From Siphonodentalium dalli (Eukaryota; Mollusca; Scaphopoda; Gadilida; Siphonodentaliidae), in assembly GCA_032622095.1 (NCBI GenBank), contig CP136069.1, positions 32,582,194-32,646,193 of the forward strand: a stretch of DNA of 64,000 bases. The letters are read 5' to 3'. A program made the position numbers and the translations under genes. Of this stretch, positions 11,531 through 22,696 are shown piece after piece. Position 1 is the stretch's first letter. Every line of letters starts with the position of its first letter. Under the pieces are notes generated by a model. That model searched no databases and had not been told where the DNA came from. It saw only the letters and a list, made by a program, of their open reading frames with translations.

Positions 11531-13214
11531 GGAATTTGTGTAAGGGCAGATATGAAGCTACTCACAAACTCACAAACAACCTTCAACGGCATTACAGCAC
11601 AATAAATTGGGTTGATACAGTGCAATGCTAATATGGGTGAATCTGTGGGGTTTTTTTTAATAAGAATTAAAAGATTATTTAGCTGGTTTTGAATTAGATG
11701 ATATATACCGTACCACACACCAATGCAAACTGTATGTACTCTGTATATGTAGACATCCGAGGCTACATAGGTGAAGCTGTACCTCCCTGATGTTACTTGT
11801 AACAATCTTAGCCGACGAATCTTAATGCGTCATAACGTATGGAATTATATCTGCTAAGTTAATGGCACCTAATCGTATCGTTGTCTCCTAAAATTTTGTG
11901 GACCGAACAATGAAGAGCATTTTTTTGATAATTCATGTTTCCGATGGGTGGGAAAGTAGAGTGGGAACCGTGGATATAATCTAGGAATCTGGTACCGATA
12001 TATACGGCGCGGCCGATAGTTGTGTGGTTTAGAATAATTCAAGTGTCCGATGGGTGGTCGAGTTGGATTGTCTTCATCTAGAAATGATACACTGATATGA
12101 CAGTCGCAAATCATATTAAATAAAAGGTCGACCGACCACAATGTCCCTGGAGACGGTAGCTAGCTGAAGGATTGGATATGTCCGGAATAAATGTCATCAT
12201 CCGGAAACCTCAAATGTTGAAAATCAAGAAAAATCGTCAAACTAGGGGCCATAACTGCGGTAGAAAAGATCGGATAAGTCTGGTTTTCGAACTCGTTCAA
12301 AATATTTTTTTAAAACAGCTCTTACGCAAAACATTGTTAAAATCGGTAATATTTGTTCACGTTATTGCGCTAACGAGCTTAGAACAGTCGGCAAAAATGG
12401 CAAGAACTCGACAAAAATTGTTCCAACCAAACTCAGAATTGCAGGTTCCAACGATGTTTAATATCTGTGCCAAATTTTAAAAAATGACTGGAAAATGACG
12501 GAATATGTACACAGGCTCGGGATAAAGTTGGGTCCTAGGATGTATCATGCTATTTCAAAAATGTTTTCTATTAAATATGTATGGCAGTGTGCGTTTTAGT
12601 CATGGTTCGGACGATGAACCAATTTCTTTGTGATAGATGCCAAGATTAATCAATTAATTTGCAATTGGGTTAAAGGGAGGTAAAAGCTATTCTGCATCAT
12701 AAGTTTCAAGATCTATCCAAGTAGACACACGGAGCGTCGATAAACCTAGCGGTATTTTCAATTAGGAGATTCATTTCAACAGAACATTGTGTGTCAGTAT
12801 CTAAAGAGTGAGTTTTAATCACCTCTCCAATTCTATTCGCAGTCGACCACAACATGCAACCAGTCTCATACGATTAATATATGGATTTCCAGAATAACAG
12901 GTGCGCCTTAGGTGGTAGAAAGCCTTTTTTATTTATCACATTGAGTGCTTCTTTCAACGGTTTACATTTAAACGTCAGAATCCACTTCCTGCTGAAACTT
13001 TGACGAGCGACACAGACATGCCAATCGATATAGGTATCGCTGGGCATGTAGTGACAAGGCTGAAATCTAGCTACAGTCTTATAAATGATGCCACGTACAC
13101 AGAATGACAATGCTTTCATGGAATTCCTATCCTATTTAGTCTGCCTCATTCAAGATATTTTCCACACAAAAAGATAGAAATTATCAAGAGAGACGGAGAT
13201 GTGCAGATGGCCTG
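11531..13214. other. No gene recognised; one dispersed-repeat signature
   Basis: No supportable gene. Two copies of a short block (ATTCATGTTTCCGATGGGTG and ATTCAAGTGTCCGATGGGTG) lie near 11,935 and 12,038. At 12,240-12,300 the sequence AGGGGCCATAACTGCGG resembles a noncoding interspersed repeat common in molluscan genomes (recalled, not searched). The open frame at 12,172-12,480 has no recognisable domain and is treated as chance. Confidence 0.5.
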
Positions 13215-14421
13215 CTCAAAATAGTGGTCACAGTGTGCAGTCACATATTGTTTCTTCTGAGATAAAAGATATCACAGACAGTAGCAGATCACTTTTCAGG
13301 ATCCTCCAATACTGGCATCTAACAAGGGTATATATCTGCACGGTACAGATTATTTCTTTAATTTTTGTTTTCAAAACAGACACATAGCCTAACATAAAAA
13401 ACAAACTCTCGCTGTTTTCGGCATATAATAATAATAATAACAATAATAAGGTTTAGTCGTCACGACTCCACAAATGTGCCCTCGGACTTAACAATATACA
13501 CATAAAACATATACAACACAATACAGATATACAACATAAACTGCGGCTATTTCTTAACTTTACGCAATGTGGGCCGAGGACCAAATGCCACTTCAAACAG
13601 GTGGGTTTTAAGTGCGGATTTGAACTAATTTATGGTTTGTGGAATCCTGAAGTGATCAGGAAGTAGATTCCACAGCTTTGGGCCAGCCACAGAAAAAGCG
13701 CGATCGCCGCCTGTAACCAGATCCCCAGGTTTATAGACAAGTTGATTTGCCTTGGCGGACCTGAGGGGTCTGACGGGTTGATAGCGCTGAATGAGATCCG
13801 ACAATTACGATGGTGCCAAAGTTTGAATGTTGTTAACAATAGTTTAGCGTTGGAAAAGATAGCAAAAGCGAGAGCGAAGATACATGCTGCCTACAGTCAG
13901 GCGCACAACATATGCAGCTGATATATAGCAATATTTATTTTAAACTATCTGAGAATAATTAGCCAGTATACATGTTGCACCATCGGTAGCGGAGCACCTG
14001 GACATGGAGATATGACAACCAGGTGTCCTCAAAATCTTAGTCTAACCCACTAGATGTATTTATACACCTATATGCAATACTTATTTGTCGTCTTTTATTT
14101 TAGCAAACTACATGTAATGTGATTATGATGTTCATGTTTTGATCCTAATACAAATATTTAAAACAATGAATCATCAATTCCTTTCACGTCTACTATACAA
14201 TTTGAAAAATGCTAACGTCTGAAGTACGCACATTTGTAAATAAATATTGGTGCGACGAATTAATCGCGATAAATAAAATGACAATCACTCCGACAACTTG
14301 TGAGCCACTACTTATAATCCATGTATAAGAATGAAGTTTTGTGAATCCATTTCGATATACCATTTATGAGACTGAGGGTTTCACACATTTTAACATGGGC
14401 AACGCCGGGTAACCTTGCTAG
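13215..14421 (+). mobile_element. Helitron-type 3' region, copy 1, with nested LINE
   Basis: 13,215-13,425 and about 14,310-14,421 together match 24,290-24,665: both begin AATAGTGGTCACAGTGTGC and both end GCAACGCCGGGTAACC followed by TGCTAG and a T. The end CTAG at 14,418-14,421 followed by T fits the Helitron rule (3' CTRR, insertion before T), with a short GGGTAACC stem just inside. About 880 bp present here and absent from the other copy includes a LINE 3' end. No RepHel protein is seen, so it is a non-autonomous piece. Confidence 0.6.
13427..13870 (-). pseudogene. LINE-D: 3' end of an L2/CR1-type LINE nested in the Helitron-type element
   Basis: On the minus strand a frame reads RYQPVRPLRSAKANQ, then GDRAFSVAGPKLWN, an in-frame TAG, and FKSALKTHLFE, ending at a stop near 13,550. 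The AFSVAGPKLWN and FKxxLKTHLF blocks are the classic C-terminus of L2/CR1-like reverse transcriptases. The 3' end is a (TTA)n tail, seen on the plus strand as (TAA)n at about 13,425-13,448. Only about 100 residues of coding sequence survive, so the copy is strongly 5'-truncated and dead. Confidence 0.75.
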
Positions 14422-14439
14422 TTATTATACATTTTATGG

Positions 14440-15018
14440 AAATCTGCGACAAAATTATTTCATCATTTTGCTGCCCTCTCCATTGTCTGCCATTGACACC
14501 AACATGCTCAGACAGACATTTGTAAATATAGGCACCAAATGTGGCACCTATAACGCTCTCGTATCTTGGGAGAAGAACATATATTTATTTTGTGGAAATT
14601 GCGCTAAACATATTTATTATAAAAAAATTGTGCAGAACTTGACATGACGAGCCAGTGGTCGGAATTAAACATAATGTAAAACCCATTTCAACACGATCAG
14701 AACTGACTTATCCCGAATAACATACATTCATAACATTAGATAAATAAGGCTAATATAGATTTTATGTTAGTGCCACGGTTCCAACCAACCGGATTTGACA
14801 TATTTTACAGCTGTATTTTAGTGTAATTAGCTACAGGTGAAACCATGTAGGAAACGTGAGATGGAAACTTGTCTTGGTTGGTGTGGCCCAAACACGCCAT
14901 ATCCAGAAACATATACCATTGATTAGGATAAGTGCCACTACGTTGACGCAATGGATGTTTTTTTTTTAATTTGTTCAAGTTCGGTGGTGGCGGTGCTTTA
15001 CTCGAGAACTGGATATAA
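14440..15018. other. Monomer-like remnant, then no gene
   Basis: 14,450-14,640 resembles one monomer of the 16.1-17.3 kb array (shared: TTGTAAATATAGGCACCAAA then TGTGGC, and TTGTGGAAATTGCGCTAAA). From 14,650 to 15,018 I see nothing recognisable. Confidence 0.45.
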
Positions 15019-15455
15019 TTAACCCTTTGAGTGCCAGGTCGATTTTTGTATCAACCCATATACCCTGTGCCAATGCATTATCTTATATATGCGAGTCGAC
15101 CATATATAATAGGTCGCATCGCATATATAAGAGAATGCATTGGCCTAACAGTTTTTCATCATTTGTTATTATTTTTTACAATTTTTTACAATTTTAATAA
15201 TTTTTTCTTATATTCCTTATAACAGACTTATTTTGTAGGTTTAGTGCCAGGTAATCTTACGTTTTTCATGGGCATCAAAATTATCACTATGAATACTTAT
15301 AGTTTTGAGTGATAACATGCCCCAAGGTTTTATTCAGTTTGTTTTTAAATTCGCTATAGCATGCTTAAGCATTCCCACAAAAAAATTATACAAATTTTTT
15401 TTTTTTTTTTTAATATTTAATTTTGTTTTAGGGCCTGTGGCACTCAAAGAGTTAA
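15019..15455. mobile_element. piggyBac-like MITE with TTAA target duplication
   Basis: TTAA at 15,019-15,022 is followed by CCCTTTGAGTGCCA. The right end is TGGCACTCAAAGAG followed by TTAA at 15,452-15,455. The 14-bp ends are inverted with one mismatch, and TTAA duplication is the hallmark of piggyBac elements. The 437-bp interior is noncoding. It contains a strong inner hairpin at about 15,070-15,150 (arms like CCAATGCATTATCTTATAT) and T-rich tracts, so mobility would need a transposase from elsewhere. Confidence 0.7.
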
Positions 15456-16100
15456 CAAAGTATAAAGGACTGAATCTGTGATTCCAGTCGTTAGTTGCCC
15501 AGCTCTACTTGTTCAAGAAAGATCTAAAGTGACGACAGAGGTGTTCATAAAAGTGGTTTGGCAGCATTCGTTATTATTCAGATCGATACTTTGCACAATA
15601 TGTCCGATTCAGAGTACACCATGTGTCAGAAAACGTTATGTCGGGTCGCTCTACGACTTCTCACTGGATCGCTTAAATAACCGATGCACGTGACTGACAT
15701 AAGACATAAAAAACATGGAATCAATAACATACATAAACGAAGGACTATTGAAATTGGATGCATAAACTGGGTGCGTTACATAGGGGACTTAAACAGGATC
15801 ATGGTCACATTACTAGATTAAATGTCTGAGACTGTAACCGAGACGTTTTCGTCAACGCATTGTGTGGTCCCGTCAACGCTTCAGCGCCCGAGCTGTCATT
15901 CATCTTGAAAAGGGCCAAATGGCCGTGATATTAAACTATAAGCTAGTCTAAGGGGCTTGTTATATGGGTCGGGAAAACTCGGCTAGCCGGGACAACACGG
16001 TTTGCCGGTACCTCGGTCATCTGCTTTCTCACTAAATAATGGTGTGCTGTTACAATAGCCGAGCCAACTCGGCAACCCGAGATTACTATATATTACTTTA
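15456..16100. other. No gene; short GC-rich inverted motif
   Basis: No gene recognised. About 15,970-16,080 has CTCGGCTAGCCGGG and, inverted nearby, AGCCGAGCCAACTCGGC, which suggests another small fold-back repeat. The evidence is weak. Confidence 0.35.
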
Positions 16101-16109
16101 GTAGATATC

Positions 16110-17430
16110 GGCGACTAAAACATTATTATAAATGTTAGTGCCCCTCCTCTCTCCATCTCTGACCCAAAATGGCACAACATGTGTCATCTTTAACACACAT
16201 GATTTGATTTCTTGTATCATCGGAGTGGGCTAAACAGAATTGTATCAGCTTTTGTGCCCCACCTCTCCCCATTTATGACTCAAACAATCACACTTTTGGT
16301 ATATTTAAACCACGTCCACTATATTCCCGATAGCATGGGTGTGAATATGTATGAGTTAGGTGGTAAGCGACAACTAAAATAAATTCTTATTAAATTGAAT
16401 GCCCCCCCCCCCCTCCACAAAAAAAAATCCCTCCACCAGAACGGCACCAATTTGGCGTCTTTAAATCACACGATTAGAATCATCGGACATGTAACATGGA
16501 GAATAAAGTGTATCAATTTGGTGAAAATCGGCGACAACAATTAGTTTTATCAATGTTGGTGCCTATCTCCCGCAACGTGCACCCTGACTCAAACGGCGAC
16601 ATTTGCAAATATAAGCACCAAATGTGGCGTTTATAACACACACGATTTGATTTTATTCCTCTCATCGTTAGAGAAGAACGTATAATAATGTTGTGGAAAT
16701 TAGCGCAAATCATATTTGTATCCGTTTTTGAGACCACCCCATCCTAACCCTGACTCAAGCGGCGCTACTTTTGACATCTTTAAACCACACAATTACACTC
16801 ATTGTGAAATTAATATATCTAAAATTGGTGGAAATCGATGGCTAAACAAATTGGTATCACAATTAGTGTCCCCCGTATCTCACCCAAATTTGGCGTCTTT
16901 AAATCACACGATTAGATTTTTTATCATGGAGAATAATGAGAATCAATTTGTTAGAAATCGCGATAAAAATATTGTTATCAATTTTGGTGCCCCTATCCCC
17001 TGTCGTGCCCCCTGACAGGAACGTCGCCTCTGTTAACGTCTTTAAACCACACGATTAGATTTATGATATCATGGAGATGACTATGTAGTGGTAATCGGCG
17101 ACTAAACAAATTCTTATAAAATTTAGACCCCCCATCTCACACCAAACGGCACCGATTTGGCGTATTTAAATCACAGAGTACCATTATATTCCTGTATCAT
17201 GGAGAAGAATGTGAATCAATTTGGTGAAATTGGTGCTTAATATATTTTTAACAATTAGCGACAATTTTTTATTTGCTGCCCACCACCTCTTCTGACCACA
17301 CAATTATCTTCCTCGTAAAAAGCTACCCCTGCCATACCCCTTTGGTGTCATCTAGATGGTCCCACGTGAATTTATATAGAACACAGACAAACCAACATTC
17401 GCAAAAATAGATATAGCTAGATAACATGTA
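16110..17430. repeat. Pearl-like tandem monomer array (about 8 units)
   Basis: Roughly eight diverged units of about 120-150 bp occur head to tail. Each shows some form of GGCACCAATTTGGCGTCTTT, AAATCACACGATTAGATT, ATCATGGAGAAGAATGTGAA, AATCGGCGACTAAACAAATT and a C-rich spacer. The array ends at 17,330-17,430 with CCTTTGGTGTCATCTAGATG, CACAGACAAACCAACATTCGC and AGATATAGCTAG, the inverse of 9,365-9,450. No coding frame is maintained. Interpreted as the body of a non-autonomous Helitron/pearl-like element. Confidence 0.6.
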
Positions 17431-17628
17431 CAATAGGTAGTGGAATATGATTGCAAACAAGAGTGAACAAGGAATACATATGGTCTAAACATTGTTTATT
17501 TATCCACCAAATATATAATTATGCTACATAAAATACATTGAACTTGGAAATACATAAGGAATTGTTATAATGCATATGGTAATTTGTCATGTATCTGGTA
17601 GAAAGGGAGAACGACAGTAAGCACATTC

Positions 17629-17758
17629 ATGTTTTAACTCGTTTCACCCGAACAAACATAAATGATTTATAGAATAACGACTACGAATTGTATAACGCAG
17701 ATTTAATCTATAAATTCAGGATAACGTTGGCTTCACATGAACTGTGCACATCCTATAT
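17629..17758 (-). repeat. B2 repeat of the Ngaro-like element
   Basis: 130 bp, about 90% identical by eye to B1 at 18,164-18,293. Both run from ATGTTTTAACTCGTTTC to CACATCCTATATA. It forms the 3' end of the element on the minus strand. Confidence 0.85.
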
Positions 17759-17815
17759 AATGTTATCATTAAACATGTATCAGGAAATGAAACGAAATTT
17801 TGCAGCCTATATTCT

Positions 17816-18163
17816 CGTATGTATTGATGATCAACTTTTCAAAAGCCAATATATAATTGAATGATCCACGTTACTACATGTGGGTGGGAGGGTGGGTCCA
17901 ACCATGCACACAAGAAGCTAAACGTAGAATGGGCGCTAAAATCTTGTTTACGTTCGAGCACACTTTAGAACATTCGAGAAACTCGAGCTGAATCGAGACA
18001 ATTATCAATCAATGCTTATCACGCGTGAACTACTATCGCCAATCACCCAGATACCGCCAATCACCCAGATATGCCCCATCGATTAAACCCCCGTCGATCT
18101 AATATGTTACATTAGCACCCTGATCTCTAAATAATTCTTCGTTGAACTTCAATAAAGTAATTT
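17816..18163 (-). repeat. A2 repeat of the Ngaro-like element
   Basis: 298 bp (17,816-18,113) match 21,284-21,581. The next 50 bp (18,114-18,163, CACCCTGATCTCTAAATAA and onward) match 22,697-22,747. Thus A2 is about 348 bp and abuts B1 directly, as expected for a contiguous B1-A2 unit. Confidence 0.85.
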
Positions 18164-18293
18164 ATGTTTTAACTCGTTTCGCTCCAACAAACATAAATGA
18201 TTTATAGAATAACAACTACGAATTGTATAAAGAAGATTTATTCTAGAAATTCAGGATAACGTTGGCTTCACATGAACTGTACACATCCTATAT
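18164..18293 (-). repeat. B1 repeat of the Ngaro-like element
   Basis: Direct copy of B2, located just after the recombinase gene on the minus strand and touching A2 without a gap. Confidence 0.85.
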
Positions 18294-18429
18294 ATATGAT
18301 AAAGTTAGGGAAATTGACCATAACCGCAGTATATGTTAATGCCAACAAGGACAGATATGCACAGAAGCCGTACTTTGTCGAATTGTGAGATCATGCAATA
18401 TAGAATTTTCTAAATTCTAAATGCCCAAA

Positions 18430-19428
18430 TTAGCGGAAACAGAGCTGTTCCTCAAAATTCTCATGAACATAGCCATCTTTCGCTTTATCTGATGAACAAC
18501 GACCGCGCTTTTTAAAAAGGCGATCATCAATACCAGCCTGAGCTGCTGCTGTTGCCCCTCCAGAGCGTAAACTGTGTAAGCCGTAATTAGCAATATTTAA
18601 ACCAATAAATTTAAAATTAGCAAGTATAATTTCCCGTGATCTAGAATACGATAAAGGTGCCTCTCCCGTCAAGATATAGGAGTTTGAAGACTTTAAAATT
18701 AATATTTTTCTAAACAGAAATTCGTCAGAATCCTCTGCAATCCACACAGCTTGTAAATACCGACGTAACATCTTGCATGGACAAGTAGGCTTATCCGAGG
18801 AAGCACCAACCACGAGCGCACCTTTGTTGCTGATGTCGGTTTTGTTGGACATGATCCACAATTCCAAATAACTTTGATGAAACTTAATATGATTTCGTCA
18901 CAAACTAACAATTTCAGAAAACCGAAGAAATCCAGCAAATCCTAACAGACACATTGCTAGGACCCGGATATCGTTTAACTTAGCGCGCTCACTTCCAAAC
19001 TGCGTTACGAGTAGCGATAAGTGCTCTGGTTTTATAGGCTCCTTTTTTGTCACCGGTTTTCCAAGCATTCTCACAGCAGCCCTTCTGACAAAAGACACTC
19101 TTAACGATGAACACGGACCAGCACGTTCCGACATCTTAAGCGCCCAACTGATACCATAGAACGCGCCGTCGAACACCGCAACACTAACTCCATCCTGAAT
19201 TAAACTAACCAAATATAAAGCTATGTCGTCCTTGTTTGCTGGAAGATATTTCATCCCGTAAACCTGCGCCCAGTCCTTTTGAAAGCTATGAAGATATTTG
19301 TTGTTTGTGGAATCTGCGTGCGAACTCATCAAAACGCGCACGAAACTATCTTGTAATGCTGTCAGCTCTGTGGAAACAAGCCTGCTATTCCTGTGTAGCC
19401 TGAAATTATTTGTAAAACAACAATACAA
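18430..19428 (-). pseudogene. Tyrosine recombinase of the Ngaro-like element, one nonsense codon
   Basis: One minus-strand frame spans both parts, interrupted only by TGA at 18,898-18,900 after RFSEIVSL. Recombinase features: an N-terminal SAM-like region, the first catalytic Arg in GFLRFSE, Lys in MSNKTD, the HSLRSGGATAAAQAG box (HxxR) and the nucleophile Tyr in AKDGYV. The box usually written HGRWKS is RGRCSS here, so its His and Trp are both changed. Intact relatives join cDNA circles into the genome through the Tyr nucleophile. The length of about 330 residues fits. The TGA, probably from an Arg CGA, and the altered box indicate an inactive gene. Confidence 0.82.
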
Positions 19429-20212
19429 TCATCTTTAGCCATCTAAAATGTCTCCCACCAGGCTATTCTATTGGTGCCGTCGTTTCATATACACTTCAAA
19501 GGCCTTAGAACTAAACTGTTTTCATTTGAAAACGTGTATATCTTTAACAGAATTAGAGACTTTAATAACTTCTTTAATGTGACATTTGTATATGCATTAA
19601 GTGACTTTTGTCCTGTTTGTCGGTTTTTCATTTATTTCTCGACTTTGACGAACAATATAGTTATATCCGAAGTTTTCACATTCGTTTCTGTGCAGAGAGA
19701 AACTCACTCCTGCAATTTTTGCGAGTGAATATTCTCGCGTGAAATTGAATACATTCCCATCCAAATTTCTATACTGAAATGTACATAACAACTTTCATTA
19801 CAAATCGATGCAAGTTTTTGAAATTGTTTGAAGTTCAAAACGTCTCAAACATTAGAACCAATACGTGTCATCATACATGGCTACATTCGTCCGTGCGCAC
19901 TCGACGAGTTAAATTGCCTCGTATCATCTTAGGAATTAAATTCATTCCTTTAATACATATGAAGATCAAATCTTCCATCCCTGTAAAATAAAAAACATCA
20001 TAAAACTCGATTCAACCTATAACAATAAAATCGTCATTTCCATGAAATTCATTTCGAATATTCAACCAGTCTGTGATATCCTCTATCAGTGCTAAATTTG
20101 CTCCAGTGACTTTAACCAGTGATAGTCAATAACCTCATTCACAAAGTAAATTAATTTAGCATTGTAATTCTGTCAACATGACAACTTCTTGTGTATCAAA
20201 TGAAATTCGATA
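19429..20212 (-). other. Spacer between RNase H and recombinase of the Ngaro-like element
   Basis: About 780 bp of AT-rich sequence without a conserved frame. Two small ORFs (19,471-19,728 plus and 19,597-19,791 minus) have no recognisable domain. Part may be an intron or the eroded start of the recombinase ORF, but I cannot show this. Confidence 0.4.
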
Positions 20213-20832
20213 TTAGTCCCAAGCCAGTCTGATCGCTAACAGACTACCCATGAAGATACCTTCCCGGAAGACACATTTTTCGTTTTTGGCATTTCCAAAC
20301 AATCTTAAACTTTGGCCAATTTGAAAATCTTGTATCTCTTTAACAAAAGGCGCTGTCTTGCCTGTGTTATTGAATAACAACGGCCAGAAGACAGCCGAAG
20401 GCCATTTTTGAACAACCAGAACCCCATTAGCTTTACACTCCTCTGCATGTCGGATAACTCTAGGTATTAAAGGTACAGGTGGGACCATATAATTGTTGTC
20501 GCGACCCCAATGTTGGGAAAATGCGTCCACTGCCTCGGTGCCGATATCACAGAACCGTGAATTGAAACGACTAACTTTTGTGTTCTCAGCATTTGCAAAG
20601 CGATCCACACGCCACTTAAAAACGTAAACAAATCGTCAGATAATCGCCAATCACCTGCATCGATGAACCGACTCAATGAATCGACCGCTGTATTCAAAAG
20701 ACGAGAAACCCATTCGACATCTAACGAGATATTGTGCTCGTTACACATTTGAAAAATATTAACAGCCATGATATGCAAATATACTTTCATACTTCCCTTA
20801 TTTTCTCTCTCCTCCTCAATAACTTCCGCCAT
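20213..20832 (-). pseudogene. RNase H C-terminal remnant of the Ngaro-like element
   Basis: The first frame (20,832 to about 20,612) reads GSMKVYLHIMAVNIF, DVEWVSRLLNTAVDSLSRF and DAGDW. A second frame (20,608 to 20,213) continues VDRFANAENTKVSRFNSRF, EAVDAFSQHW and VLVVQKWPSAVFWPLL. These blocks are typical of the RNase H and connecting region of DIRS/Ngaro polyproteins. A small deletion near 20,610, where relatives have WGPHTVDRFA, causes the frame change. No RT motifs precede it: the gag-like part ends within a few dozen bases, so the whole RT and the start of RNase H are deleted. Confidence 0.75.
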
Positions 20833-21193
20833 TCTCTTTCAGTGCCATTTTTTCGGCCTGCTTGATCTTTTTGTCGTCTTCCTCGTCGGAAGCAAGCTCA
20901 TCCTGATCGTAATATAAGACTGTCTTTCATCCTCCCGGAGATTTATCAGCAATCTTGGTCCGCTTGTTGCGTTTTTTGATCACAGCCTTAATATTTTGAG
21001 CGAACTCTAGAATTTGACCAGTCTTCTTTCTTGCCAAGCACTTCTCTATGTCGTTGACTGAAGACAGTATCTCTGTGTTGAATTTGTACTGTTCACGATT
21101 GCCAAAATACTTAAACTTCGTTTCTGGCTCTGTTGACTCGCCGCTGTGCGAGTTTAAGACTTCATTACGCAATGTGCCGATTTTAGCGTCCAC
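20815..21193 (-). pseudogene. Gag-like ORF of the Ngaro-like element
   Basis: The frame starts near 21,193 and reads FKYFGNREQYKFN, then a Lys-rich stretch (IKKRNKRTKIADKS), an in-frame TGA at 20,927-20,929 after SPGG, and KTVLYYDQDELASDEEDDKK. FKxxGNxxQYxFN and the acidic DELxxDxxDEKKI blocks recur in ORF1 of Ngaro-type elements (recalled family pattern). The TGA probably replaces a Trp codon. The frame then runs into the RNase H remnant, marking the RT deletion point. Confidence 0.65.
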
Positions 21194-21283
21194 ATAGGTC
21201 TTAAAAAGGCTGAAAGCATGAAATGCCCCATCGTCCCTGTCATCAATGGCAGTTACTACGTGTGCCCTTTCATAATCTTCCGG

Positions 21284-21581
21284 CGTATGTATTGATGATC
21301 AACTTTTCAAAAGCCAATATATAATTGAATGATCCACGTTACTACATGTGGGTGGGAGGGTGGGCCCAACCGTGCACACAAGAAGCTAAACGTAGAATGG
21401 GCGCTAAAATCTTGTTTACGTTCAAGCACACTTTAGAACATTCGAGAAACTCGAGCTGAATCGAGTCAATTATCAATCAATGCTCATTACGCGTGAACTG
21501 CTATTGCCAATCACCCAGATATCGCCAATCACCCAGATATGCCCCATCGATTTAACCCCCGTCGATCTAATATTTTACATT
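21284..21581 (-). repeat. A1 repeat (inner part) of the Ngaro-like element
   Basis: 298 bp matching A2 with few differences, both from CGTATGTATTGATGATC to TTACATT. The remaining 50 bp of A1 lie at 22,697-22,747 beyond a 1.1 kb insertion. Confidence 0.85.
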
Positions 21582-22696
21582 GTTATCCTTCATCCCATTT
21601 CACCCCATTTTCATCTCTTCTGATTGGCTGAGAGTGCGTCACATGGCGGGCCGTAAATCACCATATTACCCTCGAGGGTAATATTGTCTCAGATATTGAC
21701 CGCTCAGCTGTTACCAGTAAACATAGAACTATGAAGAACTCAACGTGCAGAGACACTCTCACAGCTCTCTGATAATTTTCGAAAACACTGTTTTTATAAA
21801 CTCCACTGTTTCATAACAACCGCGAACTGTGGTGTTTGCTAATTTGCACAATTGTGTGTTTTTTTATTTGCAATTAAATCACGCTATGTATAGATGGTGT
21901 TGTCACGAACACAAATCCGTTATAAGGTGTAATGTTCCTATTGGACATTTTTATATCACTAATAAAAATCGTGGGACAAATAGATAATCCTTATCATGCA
22001 GTTGGTATGTGCTGCAGACAATCGCACATACGACGTACATACGTTACAAATAAGTTTATGTACTAGATCAAATAGCCACTCTTTACTGTTTATCAATTGA
22101 CTATTTCTTTTCGGCAATACATTCCTCAGACTTCAGAAGAATACACTTATGTTGCGTAACAATCGGTAACATACGTCAATTTCTTTTTGCACAACTACAA
22201 CGTGTTAGTTTCTCAGTTTAGCGTTCTGGAAATTAACACGTGTGCCTGCGTCTTTACGCTCATTTGAACGAAACCGAACATTTCGCTGCATGGCTACTCA
22301 ACTTCGAAATTGCTTTACTCCTCTTTCCGTGAACCGATTCCCACATGCGACTAGCAAACTGACCGGAGAATAGCTGCGCAAATGATGGGTGTGTTAATTG
22401 ATCCAGAATGTGAATGTTTTCTTTTCTTAAAAGCGAGGATTCCAACATAAAATTAACTCTTCGAACTGGATTAAAGAATATACGCACGCACTTATGCCTG
22501 CTATTAAGGAGGTAGTGTGTACTCCTTTGTCAGATAACAAAACAGTTATCACCCTTGTTTTCGTGAGACACGGGGATTTGTCGCCGCTCTTGACCTGGAA
22601 TGTCACCCTCGGGCCTAGCGGCCCTTGGGTGACATTCCAGGTCTCGAGCGGGCGACAAATCCCCGTGTCTCACTCAATCGCGGGCAATAACTGTAT
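21582..22696. mobile_element. 1.1 kb insertion splitting A1
   Basis: Absent from A2, so it entered after the repeats formed. Flanks are TTTACATT (left) and TGTATATT (right), an imperfect 8-bp duplication. The ends GTTATCC and GGCAATAAC are weakly inverted. The interior holds a perfect 22-bp palindrome at 21,663-21,684, centred on CTCGAG, and a 111-bp hairpin at 22,563-22,673. An ORF at 22,260-22,487 has no recognisable domain. Probably a non-autonomous DNA transposon of unknown superfamily; an 8-bp target site would suit hAT. Confidence 0.55.
22563..22673. repeat. Long hairpin (about 50-bp arms)
   Basis: Outer arms GTGAGACACGGGGATTTGTC and its complement, inner arms ACCTGGAATGTCACCC and its complement, around a loop near GCCTAGCGGC. 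The arms differ by only a few bases. Weaker pairing extends outward to ACAGTTAT blocks at about 22,542 and 22,690. Confidence 0.85.

Noticed and set aside
18430-19428. Domesticated host recombinase or Crypton
   Set aside because: RNase H and gag-like remnants upstream and the A1/B1/A2/B2 repeats identify a Ngaro-like retrotransposon.
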